From Adiantum capillus-veneris (Eukaryota; Streptophyta; Polypodiopsida; Polypodiales; Pteridaceae), in contig CM043963.1 of NCBI GenBank assembly GCA_014529385.2, positions 78,042,912 to 78,106,911 on the forward strand: a stretch of DNA of 64,000 bases, given 5' to 3'. Under the pieces are notes generated by a model. It was not told where the DNA came from. It did no database searches and saw nothing but the letters and a program-made list of their open reading frames with translations. A program made the position numbers and the translations under genes. Each line of letters opens with the position of its first letter. Position 1 is the stretch's first letter. Shown piece after piece: positions 22,170-33,815 of this stretch.

Positions 22170-23550
22170 CATGAAAGATAGTTAGATAAATTCAAGAATC
22201 TTTGAAAACTTACATTTTCTCTAAAAAACAAATAGTCAGTAGAGGAGGTGTAAGCGAAAATTTTAATAGTGAAAGAAAAGAAAAGACTAAAGAAACACTA
22301 GAAAAAAATCCAATAAGTAGGAAAAGAGAGGTGTGATAAAAAAAATAAAAATTGTACTAGAAGGACTGTTGGTTAGAGAGGAGGTTGGGAAATCTCAAGC
22401 CTCCAACATCAGATTCTTATTGCAATGTTGGAGGGGGGGTATTGGGGAACACACCCAACAGTTAGTGCAAGGCCTCTCTATAGCTCATGGCATTCACAAC
22501 GCCCATGCTCTCTCAGAAACACCTTTGAAAGACACAATTTACACTAGCAGATCACCGTTGCACACTTTCCAATTCTCACACACCTGACGAGACCATAAGA
22601 CACCATGAACCCACAACCAAAACTAGTTTCAACTCTTACAACACACATGACTACTCAATCTCACTCTCTTAACACAAAACACCGCCAGTTGTGTGTGTGT
22701 GTGTGTGTTGGGGGGGGGGGGGGGGGGACACACATCCACACTGTCGACATTGAGAAACTCCACAAGAGCAGGAGAAAGAGAAGGGGGGAAGGAGAAATGA
22801 CACAAAATTCAGGCAACAACAGCTTGATCTTTCTTCAGAGGAACATTCAAAATTCCCTCTTAAAAGGCTTAAAGGGCTCCGAAAAAGCCCCAAGAAAAAA
22901 TACACTCACTCTCTTTGGATCTCTTGCAAATGGTAGGCCACAAGCCCTAAAAAATGATTAAAAAACCCTTTAATAACGGTGCCCTATGCATCTTTGTAAT
23001 ATCTATTTTCCTTTTATTTAAATGTTGGGTACATTACACCTTTAGACAACCATAGCATTGCTTTGTCTTGCTCACAACACTGACCAACTTTGGCTACACC
23101 ATCATTGCCCAAACCCCTTGTTCAACATTCATGTTCAACAATAAACACGCTTATTGAACTTGAGAACCTACAACACCAAACTTACAACCAAGCATACTGG
23201 AAAACCACAACCACTCGGAGGGGGTCACTACGTATAAATTGTGTATATCACGTGCGTTCAATGACTATTTCTAAAAATCTTTATTTGTGAATTTTTGACA
23301 AAGAAAATACACCCTTTTCCTATTCAAATTGTATGCTTTTTCCCAAATTTCATTTTATGGTACCCTTATGTATGTGAAAATGTGAAAATAAAATAAAATT
23401 TAGTAACCCCTTCTGCTGCACTCACGTGATAGTCACACAGTTATTAGGCGATCCCCCCAAGTACAACCATATGTACAAGATATATACAAAGCTATGTCTC
23501 TATTGCATATTATCTCTTTCAGGTGGGTTGCCCAACCCCCTTGGCCACAA
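22170..23550. repeat. Poly-G spacer, second copy, with (TG)n and G18
   Basis: This is the paralogue of 18.37-19.64 kb. It holds a TG run (22690-22709) directly joined to an uninterrupted G run (22710-22727). No gene is seen. Confidence 0.75.
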
Positions 23551-23740
23551 TCTGATGCACATCAGGCACAAAACCCATGTCAAAGTACATCTTGAGTTGC
23601 ACACCATTCAGCTGGTGCCTAAGAAGCTTACTATTTGCTTGTACCAACTAATAGGTCCCATTAGGAAAGGCCTTCTACACCTTGTATGGACCCCTTCACT
23701 TCTTCTTGAACTTCTTCAAGAAAGTTAAATCTAGGTATCT
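23550..23740 (-). mobile_element. Gypsy integrase C-terminal fragment, second copy
   Basis: It has the same content as 19640-19830 (KAFPNGTY-type tail followed by NGVQLKMYF), offset by about 3.91 kb. It is separated from the next integrase by spacer DNA at 23.76-24.53 kb that also occurs in the first copy. It is non-functional. Confidence 0.65.
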
Positions 23741-23759
23741 CTCATATTTATTACCAGGT

Positions 23760-24529
23760 TGATAAAATGGAAAAACCCTCAGACACATGTAAGGTAATAC
23801 TAATGTAGACACGACCCCCACTTCAAATGCTTATGACTTGTTCAGTTGAACACTTTTTTGGTGGTATCTGAGAAGAAAAACATGGAAATCAAACTCAACA
23901 CTTTGATCTCATAAATTTAGACATCATCCAAGCCCTCTTTGTATGTGCACCATCTCGTACAGTTTTCCAACACACTGTGACCTTCACCTTACCATAACTT
24001 GCACACTAGAACTTTGATTGATGGGCCGTTTGGATGAAGTCAAAATCCACATTGAAGAGGACAAAATCATAACTTCAACATGAAATTTACGCAGATTTGA
24101 GAACTCATCCATATACCACCAAATCCTTGCAGTGAAACCACCTAAGATATTCATGATTAGATCCCCTTGCGTTCACTGGTTCTTCACACATGCTCATAGA
24201 GGTTTTCTACATGCTCATAGAATCTAGAAAACCTCTATGAGCATCCACAACCCTATTTTTTACCATTTCTAGCATCAAGTAACTTTGGTTGCACCATCAT
24301 TGCCCAACCCCCTTGTTGAACATTTAAGCTCAACCAAAAGCACGTTTATTGAACTTGAATCTGGCAATATCAAGCAAATACTTTAGTGACATGAAAATTC
24401 AACTACTACTACTACATGTACAATGTTTTATAATTGCATCTTGAAAACCCTCTTCAAGCAAGTAGCCCCACCTCTTCACTCACGGTTTGTTGCACATCTA
24501 GCATCAATGCCTTGTCACAATACAACTTA
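23760..24529. other. Spacer, second copy
   Basis: This is the paralogue of 19856-20555. It adds a small local duplication of CATGCTCATAGA near 24190-24225. No gene is seen. Confidence 0.5.
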
Positions 24530-26870
24530 AACTATGCCGTCCATTGAATTTTTTCCTGAGATGCTTACCATTCATCTGCACAAGCTGATAGGTACCATTT
24601 GGAAAATCTAGGTATACCTTATATCGTATATATAGTTCAATTCTTCTTGAAATTGTTTTGGAACGTGAAATCCAAATAACTGTTGTACTTCATCACCAAG
24701 TTGTCCTTCTCTATACCCTTCTCTAATAAGCATTGGTTGAACTTGGCAACTCTTTTCTCCTTCTGCTTTACATAAAATTCCACCACAACTTCATCTATAG
24801 GGTTTCAAGACAAGTGATCCTATCCTACCAAACATTGTTTTGAATTGTGTTAACTTAACTCACCATATAGCTTTTAATGTGCCCCGTGTATGCATGTACA
24901 TGTAGAACTAGCTCTTTGCCATAAACCAAGTCAAATGGGGTGAAATTAGTAGCAGGCTTGTCCTAGGTTCTATAAGCCCATAAAAACTTCATAAGGTTAG
25001 CTTCCTGTTGTTCTACCTATTTGTAGACATAATTTGTGAGCATTTAGATGATCTACCCATTTGCACTTTCAACCAAATTATTGCAGTAAGGATGATAGGG
25101 TGAAGAAAACAGGTACTAAATGCCCAACTTCTTAACCAAATCCTGCACTAATTTTCTACAAATCCCATGACCTCTATTAGAACTGAAAACCTAGGGTACC
25201 CCAAAAGGGCAACAAATATAGTGAAATAAAAATTGTGCCACTGTGTGCGCATTTATCTCGTTGATGTTTTTGCTTTTGACAAACCTAGTAAGATACTCAA
25301 TGGTACCAATAATGTACTTCCTACCATTTAATGATTTGGGAAGAGGACCAATAGCATCCAAATTCCATTTGTTGTTTGAGCAACAATGGCTCCTTGTGAC
25401 TGTGTTACCAATCTTTGTTCTCCTATGATTTGGCACTCTTGGTAGGTCTTGCACCAATAATGAACGTGTTGTACGATGAAAGGCTACCAACTTCTTACTA
25501 GCCCATCAGGACCATAAACCATAAGATCTTCTCTCACAAGAGTGAACCTGTGTGCCTTTTGGATAATTCTTCTCTTTTTCAACTTTGACATGATGGACAA
25601 ACACTAACCTGTACCCACAAATCATCAACATCTTTTTCAACTTTGACATGATGGACAAACACTAACCTGTACCCACAAATCATCAACATCTTTCAAGGTC
25701 TCCCTTCTTGCTTACATGGCTGGTGCCACATAAAAACCTACTACATGTATTTGCAAACAATTACTGACAAGTTGATTTGAGATCTAATTATGTTCTCTCT
25801 AGCATGCTTGAATTGTATTACTTTTTAATTCAACAACTTCTTAATGAAATATGTCCAATGCTTGAGAGGGTCTCTTTTTGAATGCCATTGCCCCAAAAGC
25901 TACTTGATAACCAAAAAAGCATCACCTTTCACTTGTAAATGCTAAACACTAAACACTGCTTTAACTCCAAGTGGGGAGCCAAATACTTCACTTTTTTTTG
26001 TTTATATGAACATTCTCAAGGTCATAAGACTCGAAAAATATAACTTTACCTTGAGGATCCTGAATTACTACTCCTCCACCAACTTTCTGCACCACTCTCC
26101 TATAACCACCATCGAACCACATCACAAAGGCTCTTGAGTCTTTCTATCTCTCGTTCTTCACTTGCTTCTTCCCATACTACTATTGGTGGATATACAAGAA
26201 AATCTGCACTTTTGTTGACCAAAATGTCTACAAAGTTATACCTGATGGTATGATCAATCTTGAACTCCTACAATTCAAACATGAACTTCTACAACTTCAT
26301 AATACAATTTCTTGGCTTCAAATGCATACCACTTCGGGCAATAGATTAATTGAAGTGAGTGCAATCAATGATGATCTTGATCCGCCTATGTATGTGTCTC
26401 TGGTTGTGTGAGGATCCTCGTATCTTGGGTTGTGTAGCTTGTCCTAAAACTTGCGAACAACAAGGTACATTTAAAATTTTGGTATAAAAATCCTAAAGTC
26501 ATCACCCACTATTCAGGCTCCGTATAGGCCATCCTAGAAATACTTCCAAAAACCATCCATGATCGAGTACCTCTCATGAACTACAAATTGGTTGAGCATT
26601 TCATTTCAAAATGGCAAAGGGTATTGATTTTGCTGTATAGTAGCATTAAGTGGCTTGTAATCAACACAGTCTCTACTTACCACTCTTCTTGGGAGTAATG
26701 ACAGCCCGTGAAACCCGCCTTGATTCATGCACGGGATAAATTAAACCTGCTCAAGTAGCTTGTTTACCTCTTGCCATAAGGCCTCCAATTGAATCTCCCC
26801 CAGTCTTTGTAGGTTTAAAACCTGCTCAAGTAGCTTGTTTACCTCTTGCAATAAGGCCTAGAATTGAATC
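24530..26870 (-). mobile_element. Ty3/gypsy pol remnant, unit 2 (RT to integrase tail)
   Basis: This is the longest copy of this family in the window. On the minus strand it has RT near 26690-26560 (CVDYKPLNA-type and HERYSIMDGF), an RNase H end near 25790, and HRTTRSLLVQDLPRVPNHRR (around 25450), where VQDLPR replaces the usual CxxCQ. The integrase core is at 25390-25191 and the AFPNGTY-type tail near 24600. From 24.89 to 26.93 kb it is nearly identical to 6.83-8.83 kb, apart from a small repeat at 25.63-25.68 kb (ACATGATGGACAAACAC duplicated). Nonsense codons are shared, so both copies were already dead when duplicated. Confidence 0.85.
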
Positions 26871-26879
26871 CCCCCCTAG

Positions 26880-27586
26880 AATTGGAAAATGGCATAAGGT
26901 TCTTTTTAGGAAAGGGTAGCTAGGATCATGGACTCGGGTGTGCTAGCTATGTGGTGGAGCTGGGGTACTAGGTAATTGGTGCAGATGTGTACTAGCGCGT
27001 TGCTAAGTGGATGTGTTGATGCAAGGCGTGAAAGTGCTCCAGTGTTGAGCTCGGTATGAGACGTTGAGGTATACATAAGAACGTTTGGATTTGCAAAAGT
27101 GACAGAGAATAGGCGACGAATGGAACCAAGCGATGAAAATACTCCTTCACAAGAGTTATTAGGGTGAAAGCGCCAACAACAATAAGAGAAAATTTTTTAA
27201 AGGTTGCTTGTGTGCTAGTTGTAGTTCCAGATGGTATGGGTAACGTTATTTGTGCACCTGCATGTTATAGCCCATGTGGTAGGTGGCAGCCATTTCCTTC
27301 TTTTGGGGGAGGGTGAGTATCCCTTTGGGGGGCCAAATTTTTTCAACCGAAGATGTGTGGAATCCAAGGTCTGTTGAACTCTTCCAATTGCCTTTGCAAC
27401 ATCACATGCAAGGATTGGAGTTGAGCAAATCTGATGAACGGATTGTGACGAATGGGAAGTCCAGTCGACGCAATTTGCAAAAGAGAAGCACGAAGGGCCC
27501 TCAATTGATTGACAATGGCAACAAGCTGGCCAGGGTCGTCTCCATGCAAGCACCACGGTCCACGTCGTCCACCTCTCTCCCCCGCT

Positions 27587-27679
<93 letters not shown>

Positions 27680-27795
27680 ATCTCTCAACGTGCCTTGAAG
27701 CTACCTGTAATGTGAATTTATCCAGCTCTTCCAGGCGAGCACGTTCTTGTGCCACTCGGCCGGGCAGATCCGAGTCGCCACAAGCAACTATATAA
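26880..27795 (+). promoter_or_regulatory. PRP-B promoter region with CT tract and TATA box
   Basis: It runs from the shared AAATGGCATAAGG block through GTTGAGCTCGGTATGAGACG to a CT tract (27592-27675) and the TATA box CTATATAAGC (27788-27797), about 75 bases before the ATG. The CT tract lies about 115 bases upstream of the TATA box. A tract of this kind near a TATA box is a known GAGA-type promoter feature in plants. Its role here is inferred. Confidence 0.65.
27592..27675. repeat. (CT)n microsatellite in the PRP-B promoter, about 42 repeats
   Basis: An uninterrupted CT run ends at CTATAGATCTCTCAACG. The paralogous tract in the PRP-C promoter has about 20 repeats (33593-33633). Confidence 0.98.
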
Positions 27796-27863
27796 GCAGA
27801 AGACTGTCGGCAAGCGCCTCATCTCACCTCTCGATCATTTATCCGCTTCATTCATCCAACAAA

Positions 27864-28385
27864 ATGGGGCTGCGAGCTCGCCATCCCTTGCTGCTTCTAC
27901 TGGCCCTCCTGGGCTCCGCCCTGCTGCTCAGCGCCCATGCCAGTACCTACTACGAGGAAGAGGACAAACCCTCACCCCCCTACAAACCCAAGCCCGTCTA
28001 CAAGCCTAAGCTCATCTACAAACCCAAGTCCATCTACAAGCCTAAACCCATCTACAAGCCCAAGCCCATTTACAAACCTGAACCCGTCTACAAGCCCAAG
28101 CCTATCTACAAGCCCAAGCCCGTCTACAAGCCCAAGCCTATTTACAAGCCCAAACCCGTCTACAAGCCCAAGCCTATTTACAAGCCCAAGCCCGTCTACA
28201 AGCCACCAGTCTACTAGCCCAAGCCTATCTACAAGCCACCAGTCTACAAGTCTCCACCCCCTCCTCCCTACTACGAGCCATCTCCTGTCTATAAGTCTCC
28301 ACCCCCTCCTCCCTACTACGAGCCGTCTCCTCCCCCATATGTCACACCTTCCCCTGTCGACTCTCCCCCTTCTCCCCATTACTAG
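27864..28385 (+). pseudogene. PRP-B: proline-rich wall protein with a nonsense codon
   Basis: The start is ATG 27864, as in copy C, downstream of the TATA box. An intact signal peptide MGLRARHPLLLLLALLGSAL is followed by LLSAHAS and then [15 protein letters not shown]. There are 14 or so Y-K-P-K/E-P units ([17 protein letters not shown]). At 28215-28217 TAG replaces the AAG seen in copies A and C, giving a protein of about 117 residues that ends KPPVY. After it the same frame continues with [13 protein letters not shown] repeats to HY and TAG at 28385. The extensin-like SPPPP tail, the usual site of O-glycosylation, is thus lost from the product. A truncated secreted YKPKP protein could still be made, so this is a pseudogene or a shortened variant. 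Confidence 0.8.
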
Positions 28386-29215
28386 TTAGCGTTCTTAGTA
28401 CTCCACACATGCCCATGAGTGTGCGGCAACCCCCGTCTACTCCTCCCCCTCCTCTATTACTAGTTTTTTCCCCCTAAGCAACCATACTGGTTAGCTTCTC
28501 CCTTTGCAATTGAACCTGCAATTTCCCTCTGGTCAAAAAGCATCTCTACAACAATCTCTCTATTCATTCTTTAGAGGAAAGCAATGTCTTCACAATGTTT
28601 TATTTAGTCCCATGGGTTTATCTTGACAAGGAGACAGAGTTGAGTTTTTATTTTAAGAGTTGTTTAATGATATGCAACATGAGAGATATATCTATAATCT
28701 TGCTCACTATCCAATCTGCTGAGCTTTTTTTTATATACTATTTTCATATATTTGCAAGTAATTACGCTCCTTAACGTGTACCTTGACCCTTCAATTGTAT
28801 GGTTTTAGCGATGTGTTTGTAGTAAGAAAAGTCTTTAGGGAAAAGTGACATTTCATTGTGCCTCATCGAGGTGTTCATGAGCAAAAAACTTGATTGAATT
28901 ATCTCATGCTTTCCTTCGGCATCATTGCACTCTATGGATCCCTGATCATAGTATCATATATATTTCAATTTGCAGGAAATCCAATGTGTGGAGTTCCCTT
29001 GCTCAGCTGGCTTTAGTAATTATTTCTCTTGTATACCTATAGCCATCGCACCTTAATGCCCCTTGAGTCTTCCTTAAGGCATTCATTGTTACCATAATAA
29101 TGTTAATCCATCCATAAGTTTGATATTTCTAAACCCTACAAGATTGAAATTTCTCTTACCAAGCTCCTTCCAAGAAGAGGTTAGTTAGTGTCATCATCTA
29201 ACATGATATCAGCTC
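28386..29215. repeat. PRP 3' flanking module, unit 2
   Basis: This is the paralogue of 9510-10540. A deletion joins the poly-T stretch (about 28728) to ATATATTTGCAAGTAATTACG, removing about 180 bp kept by the other copies. No gene is seen. Confidence 0.7.
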
Positions 29216-29913
29216 ACAACAAGGTTCTAGTTCAAGGCAAGAAAATTAGTTCATAATAGAGATCATTGTCACTTGAAGGAACAAAGAAAAGCCGGCCGTC
29301 AAAAATTCATAACCAATAATCTCACTTGTACCCACCGTACCATCATTTGAACAAAGACATATCAAACTAGGATCACAAAGTGGATGCTCCAAATTAGTAT
29401 CCTTATTTTCAAACTTGCAAATGAACATAAAATATGAGCACAAAATGATTGATAGCACACTATATAAACTTAAGTAGAACCCCTTTGTACACGGACATAT
29501 GGTACCCCTCAATAAACACCCCTAGGGATGCATCCCATTATTATGATTGTTCCGGATTTTTCCACATTTAGGCAAGGGAATCGGTCTCTGTGCAAGCCAT
29601 CTCCTTGCATTAATCCCTTACAACTATTGCCTTGACACATCACCTTAATCTCAATTGTTGTGTTGCGTCGTCACCTTAATCTCAATCCACTAAAGACTTC
29701 AATTCTTCCATGGTCATCATATTGTAACAAACCATTGCCCCTCAAACCATTGTATCCACACGATAGAGGGCCAACGGAGCCGTCCCTTACATCCACAAGA
29801 AGGCAATCGAGAACGGCACCAAATTGTGCATGCGTTATCTCGTTGAGAGCACGTGGGCAAGAGTAGCATATTGTGTCAAAGGATCGGACCAATTTGTGGC
29901 CCGTAGCCATCGC

Positions 29914-29916
<3 letters not shown>

Positions 29917-29967
<51 letters not shown>

Positions 29968-29977
29968 CCCCCCCCCC
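29917..29977. repeat. (CT)n about 24 repeats followed by C13
   Basis: The CT run at 29917-29965 passes into an uninterrupted C run to 29977. It has the same left flank (CATCGCTAC) as the other module E tracts. Confidence 0.97.
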
Positions 29978-31128
29978 TTCCTGTGTAGAATGGTGCCCAA
30001 TGCTGCCCAATGCTCCCTAAGGGGCCCAACTATTGGGTGGGCATGTCCTATTACCCAAATGTATTCTTAGCTATGGCATATGCAACACCTCTTAGCTCTG
30101 TTAGCATGTGTGGCATAATATCTAGCCTAATAGCTTGTGTGGAACTATGCTAGGAATAATATCTTGGATATTTCTACCACCTTACCTATGATGTCAGCCT
30201 GTATGTCATTGTATGACTCTTCTATATAAGAGCACCATCGTACATTTCTACAAGAAATCTATTTTAGCAAGCCTTATTTAGTATTTTGACATTTGCATAT
30301 CTTGTCTCTCTTTTTAAGTGTAATTACTCATAATCATGCTTTAATCATGAATGCAACTTACAAAAAAACTGCCCTAATTAGGGGCATGTCCTATTGCCCA
30401 AATTTATTCTCATCATCTAACATGATGCTCACAACAAGGTTCTAGTTCAAGGCAAGAACATTAGTTCATAATAGAGATCATTGTCACTTGAAGGAACAAA
30501 GAAAAGCCGGCCGTCAAAAATTCATAACCAATAATCTCACTTGTACCCACCGTACCATCATTTGAACAAAGAGATATCAAACTAGGATCACAAAGTGGAT
30601 GTTCCAAATTAGTATCCTTATTTTCAAACTTGCAAATGAACATAAAATATAAACACAAAATGATTGATAGCACACTATATAAACTTAAGTAGAACCCCTT
30701 TGTACACGGACATATGGTACCCCTCAATAAACACCCCTAGGGATGCATCCCATTATTATGATTGTTCCATATTTTTCCACATTTAGGCAAGGGAATCGGT
30801 CTCTGTGCAAGCCATCTCCTTGCGTTAATCCCTTACAACTATTTCCTTGCCACATCACCTTAATCTCAATTGTTGTGTTGCATCCTCACCTTAATCTCAA
30901 TCCACTAAAGACTTCAAGTCTTCCATGGTCATCATATTCTAACAAACCATTGTCCCTCAAACCATTGTATCCATAGGATAGAGGGCCAAGGGAGCCGTCC
31001 CTTACATCCACAAGGAAGCGATCGAGAACATCACCAAATTGTGCATGGGTTAGCTTGTTGATAGCGTGTGGGCAAGAGTAGCATATTGTGTCAAAGGATC
31101 GGACCAATTTGTGGCCCGTAGCCATCGC

Positions 31129-31131
<3 letters not shown>

Positions 31132-31210
<79 letters not shown>
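31132..31210. repeat. (CT)n microsatellite, about 39 repeats
   Basis: Uninterrupted CT run at the end of the second module E copy in unit 2, between CATCGCTAC and CTGTGCAGAGCATGC. Confidence 0.98.
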
Positions 31211-31212
<2 letters not shown>

Positions 31213-31317
31213 GTGCAGAGCATGCAATCCGCCATCGCTACTAAGAGGGTTGACTATTAAAATTTTGTTTAAATTTTTTGGTGCCCAATGGTGCCTAAGG
31301 GGCCCAACTATTGGGTG

Positions 31318-31980
31318 GGCACGTCCTATTGCCCAAATATATTCTTAGCTATGGCATATGCAACACCTCTTAGCTTTGTTAGCATGTGTGGCATAATATC
31401 TAGCCTGTGGCACTATGCTAGGAATAATATCTTGGATATTTCTACCACCTTACCTATGATTTCAGCTTGTATGTCATTGTATGACTCTTCTATATAAGAG
31501 CACCATCGTACATTTCTACAAGCAATCTATTTTAGCAAGCCTTATTTTGTATTTTGACATTTGCATATCCTGTCTCTCTTTTTAAGTGTAATTACTCATA
31601 ATCATGTTTTAATCATGAATGCAACTTACAAAAAAACCACGCTAATTAGGGGCACGTCCTATTGCCCAAATTTATTCTTAGCTATGGCATATGCAACACC
31701 TCTTAGCCCTGTTAGCATGTGTGTCATAATATCTAGCCTAATAGCCTATGTGGCACTATGCTAGGAATAATAAGTTGTATATTTCTAGCACCTTACCTAT
31801 GATGTCACCCTGTATTTCGTTGTATGGCTCTTCTATATTAGAGCAGCATTGTACATTTCTACAAGCAATCTATTTTAGTGAGCCTTATTTTGTACTTTGA
31901 CATTCGCATATCTCATCTCTCTTTTTAAGTGTAATTACTTATAATCATTTTTCAATCATGAATGCAACTTTCGACACACC
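31318..31980. repeat. Module F: two tandem TATA-bearing repeats, unit 2
   Basis: Two repeats start at about 31320 and 31654 (GTCCTATTGCCCAAAT). Each includes ATGACTCTTCTATATAAGAG or the variant ATGGCTCTTCTATATTAGAG. The second repeat has lost the exact TATA sequence (TATATTAG), as has the third repeat of unit 1. The period is about 334 bp. Confidence 0.65.
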
Positions 31981-32325
31981 GCCTTAATTAGAGCCTCACA
32001 CCAACCTATGGGGGAGGCTACACAAAGTTGCGGGCATGACAAGCCGGCAGCCGATGCGGAGCACGCATGGATCGACGATCGATGTAGGCTGAGGATAAGC
32101 AGGGATGGAATTCGGTTCCAGATACAATCAATTATAGAGAGAAACTCAAAACTCAAAAACTAATGTGGCTTCTCGACATTGTTGCTTGACGCACGAGCAG
32201 TGCTAAGATTAAAATTTTGGAAGACAGTGGTTTTTGCCAAACTCAAAGCAAAAACTCACGGCACTGAGTGTATGAAGAGTGACGACACAACTCACCATGG
32301 GATCCCACACTCTCTCAAGGAGGAA
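31981..32325. repeat. Module G, unit 2
   Basis: This is the paralogue of 12934-13255 and 40328-40670. It ends abruptly at CTCTCTCAAGGAGG, after which the sequence no longer matches the other units. Confidence 0.6.
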
Positions 32326-32640
32326 CAAGTCTGCATTAATCTTCAAAATACTATCATCACTCTCTTCTTCTTTAGCACCTATGTAGCCTTCGTCATAGGT
32401 TGTCTCTGTCTCATACTCATAACTCATCATCAAATCTCCCTTGTCTTTAGTTTCCATGGGATGAAAGTGATTTTCCTTAGTTTTTATGTCCAATATTATG
32501 TGTCTTCCATTCTCTTTATCTGGTAATATAAACATGCCACTTCCACCACAATCCCGCTTACCTCCCATGGCAGGTAGCCACAACCTCCCTAAACTGATAG
32601 GATAAGCATTATTGCATGCTTTCATCATTTAGAAAGTGAT
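32326..32640 (-). other. Unassigned open stretch, possible gene fragment
   Basis: The minus strand is open for about 105 codons here: CGGSGMFILPDKENGRHIIL, then an acidic part with SYEYETETTYDEGYI and EEESDDSILKINADLF. I recognise no family. The DNA is absent from units 1 and 3 and begins exactly where module G is broken, so it was probably brought in by a rearrangement. A GTAAGC after CATGGGAG and a TTACCAG could be splice sites. It may be a captured exon or chance. Confidence 0.25.
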
Positions 32641-32842
32641 GCAGCTAGTATACAATGAGTAGCAAAGCACCCTGAGTATCGTATGGAGCATTGGATGATA
32701 TTTACCACACTTAGAACACCAATACTCTACAACCAACGTTGCACGTTGTACTGTTAACCATGTTAGAGGTATACGTACCAAGGGTGGATGCCTCTACCAC
32801 TACTGCAATGTCATGAGTTTAGAATCCAATTCTAGTTGTGGT

Positions 32843-33590
32843 GACCACATTGGAAAATGGCATAAGGTCCTTTTTAGGAAAGCGTAGCTAGGATCATGGA
32901 CTCGGGTGTGCTAGCTGTGTAGTGGAGTTGGGGTACTAGATAATTGGTGCAGATGTGTACTAGAGCGTTGCTAAGTGGATGTGTTAATGCAAGGCGTGAA
33001 AGTGATCCATTGTTGAGCTCGGTATGAGACGTTGAGGCATAATAAGAACGATTGGATTTGCAAAAGTGATAGAGAATAGGCGAAGAATGGAACCAAGCGA
33101 TGAAAATACTCCATCACAAGAGTTATTAGGGTGAAAGCGCCAACAACAATAAGAGCACCAATAAGAGAACTTTTTTTTAAGGTTTCTTGTGTTCTAGTTG
33201 TAGTTCCAGATGGTATGCGTAACTATATTTGTGAACGTGCATGTTATAGCCCAGGTGGCAGCCATTTTCTTCTTTTGGGGGAAGGTGAGTACCCCTTTGG
33301 AGGGGCGAATTTTTTCAATCGAAGATGTGTGGAATCCAAGGTCTGTTGAACTCTTCCAATTTCCTTTGCAACATCACATGTAAGGATTGGATTTGAGCCA
33401 CGTTACCCCACACAACAAGAGGAGGGTAGCGGATCTGATGAACGGATTGTGACGAATGGGAAGTCCATTCGGTGCAATTTGCAAAAGCGAAGCACGAAGG
33501 GCCCTCAATTGATTGACAATGGCAACAACCTGGTCAAGGTCGTCTCCATGCAAGCACCACGGTCCACACCGTCCACCTCTCTACCCCGCT

Positions 33591-33634
<44 letters not shown>

Positions 33635-33749
33635 GATCTCTCAACGTGCCTTGAAGCTGCCTGTAATGTGAATTTATCCAGCTCTTACAGGCGAGCACGT
33701 TCTCGTGCCACCCGGTCGGATCTGAGTCACCACAAGCAGCTATATAAGC
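32843..33749 (+). promoter_or_regulatory. PRP-C promoter region with CT tract and TATA box
   Basis: The block order is as in PRP-B: CATAAGGTCC, GTTGAGCTCGGTATGAGACG, AACGGATTGTGACGAATGGG, then a CT tract at 33593-33633 and TATATAAGC at 33741-33749, 67 bases before the ATG. Short insertions distinguish it from B (for example CACGTTACCCCACACAAC near 33397). It is the upstream region of the only intact PRP gene in the window. Confidence 0.7.
33593..33633. repeat. (CT)n microsatellite in the PRP-C promoter, about 20 repeats
   Basis: Uninterrupted CT run about 108 bases upstream of the PRP-C TATA box. It is half the length of the PRP-B tract. Confidence 0.97.
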
Positions 33750-33815
33750 ATAAGACTGTCGGCAAGCGCCTTATCTCACCTCTCGATCATTGATCCCCTT
33801 CATTCATCCAACAAA

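Larger units (their letters stand above)
29216..31260. repeat. Modules E and F duplicated in tandem (about 1.2 kb period), unit 2
   Basis: A module E copy (29216-29990) ending in a CT tract plus C run is followed by one F repeat (about 30000-30405). A second module E copy (30411-31230) follows, offset by about 1215 bases (CATCATCTAACATGAT at both starts). The shared minus-strand frames (29950-29671 and 31150-30886) both read RLLVDV- or RFLVDVRDGS-type sequence, with replacements between them. Confidence 0.65.

Noticed and set aside
22669-22905. Minus-strand frame with poly-Pro (PPPPPPQHTHTHTT) at the poly-G/TG tract
   Set aside because: The prolines come from the homopolymer. The tract length differs in all three copies, so the frame is not kept.
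27747-27863. Upstream in-frame extension of PRP-B from an ATG at 27747
   Set aside because: The extension crosses the TATA box at 27788 and is absent from copies A and C. The start at 27864 has the signal peptide.
27972-28379. Gly/Arg/Leu-rich minus-strand frames opposite the PRP genes (also 9105-9503 and 52249-52458)
   Set aside because: They mirror the repeated codons of the PRP gene and have no independent signature.
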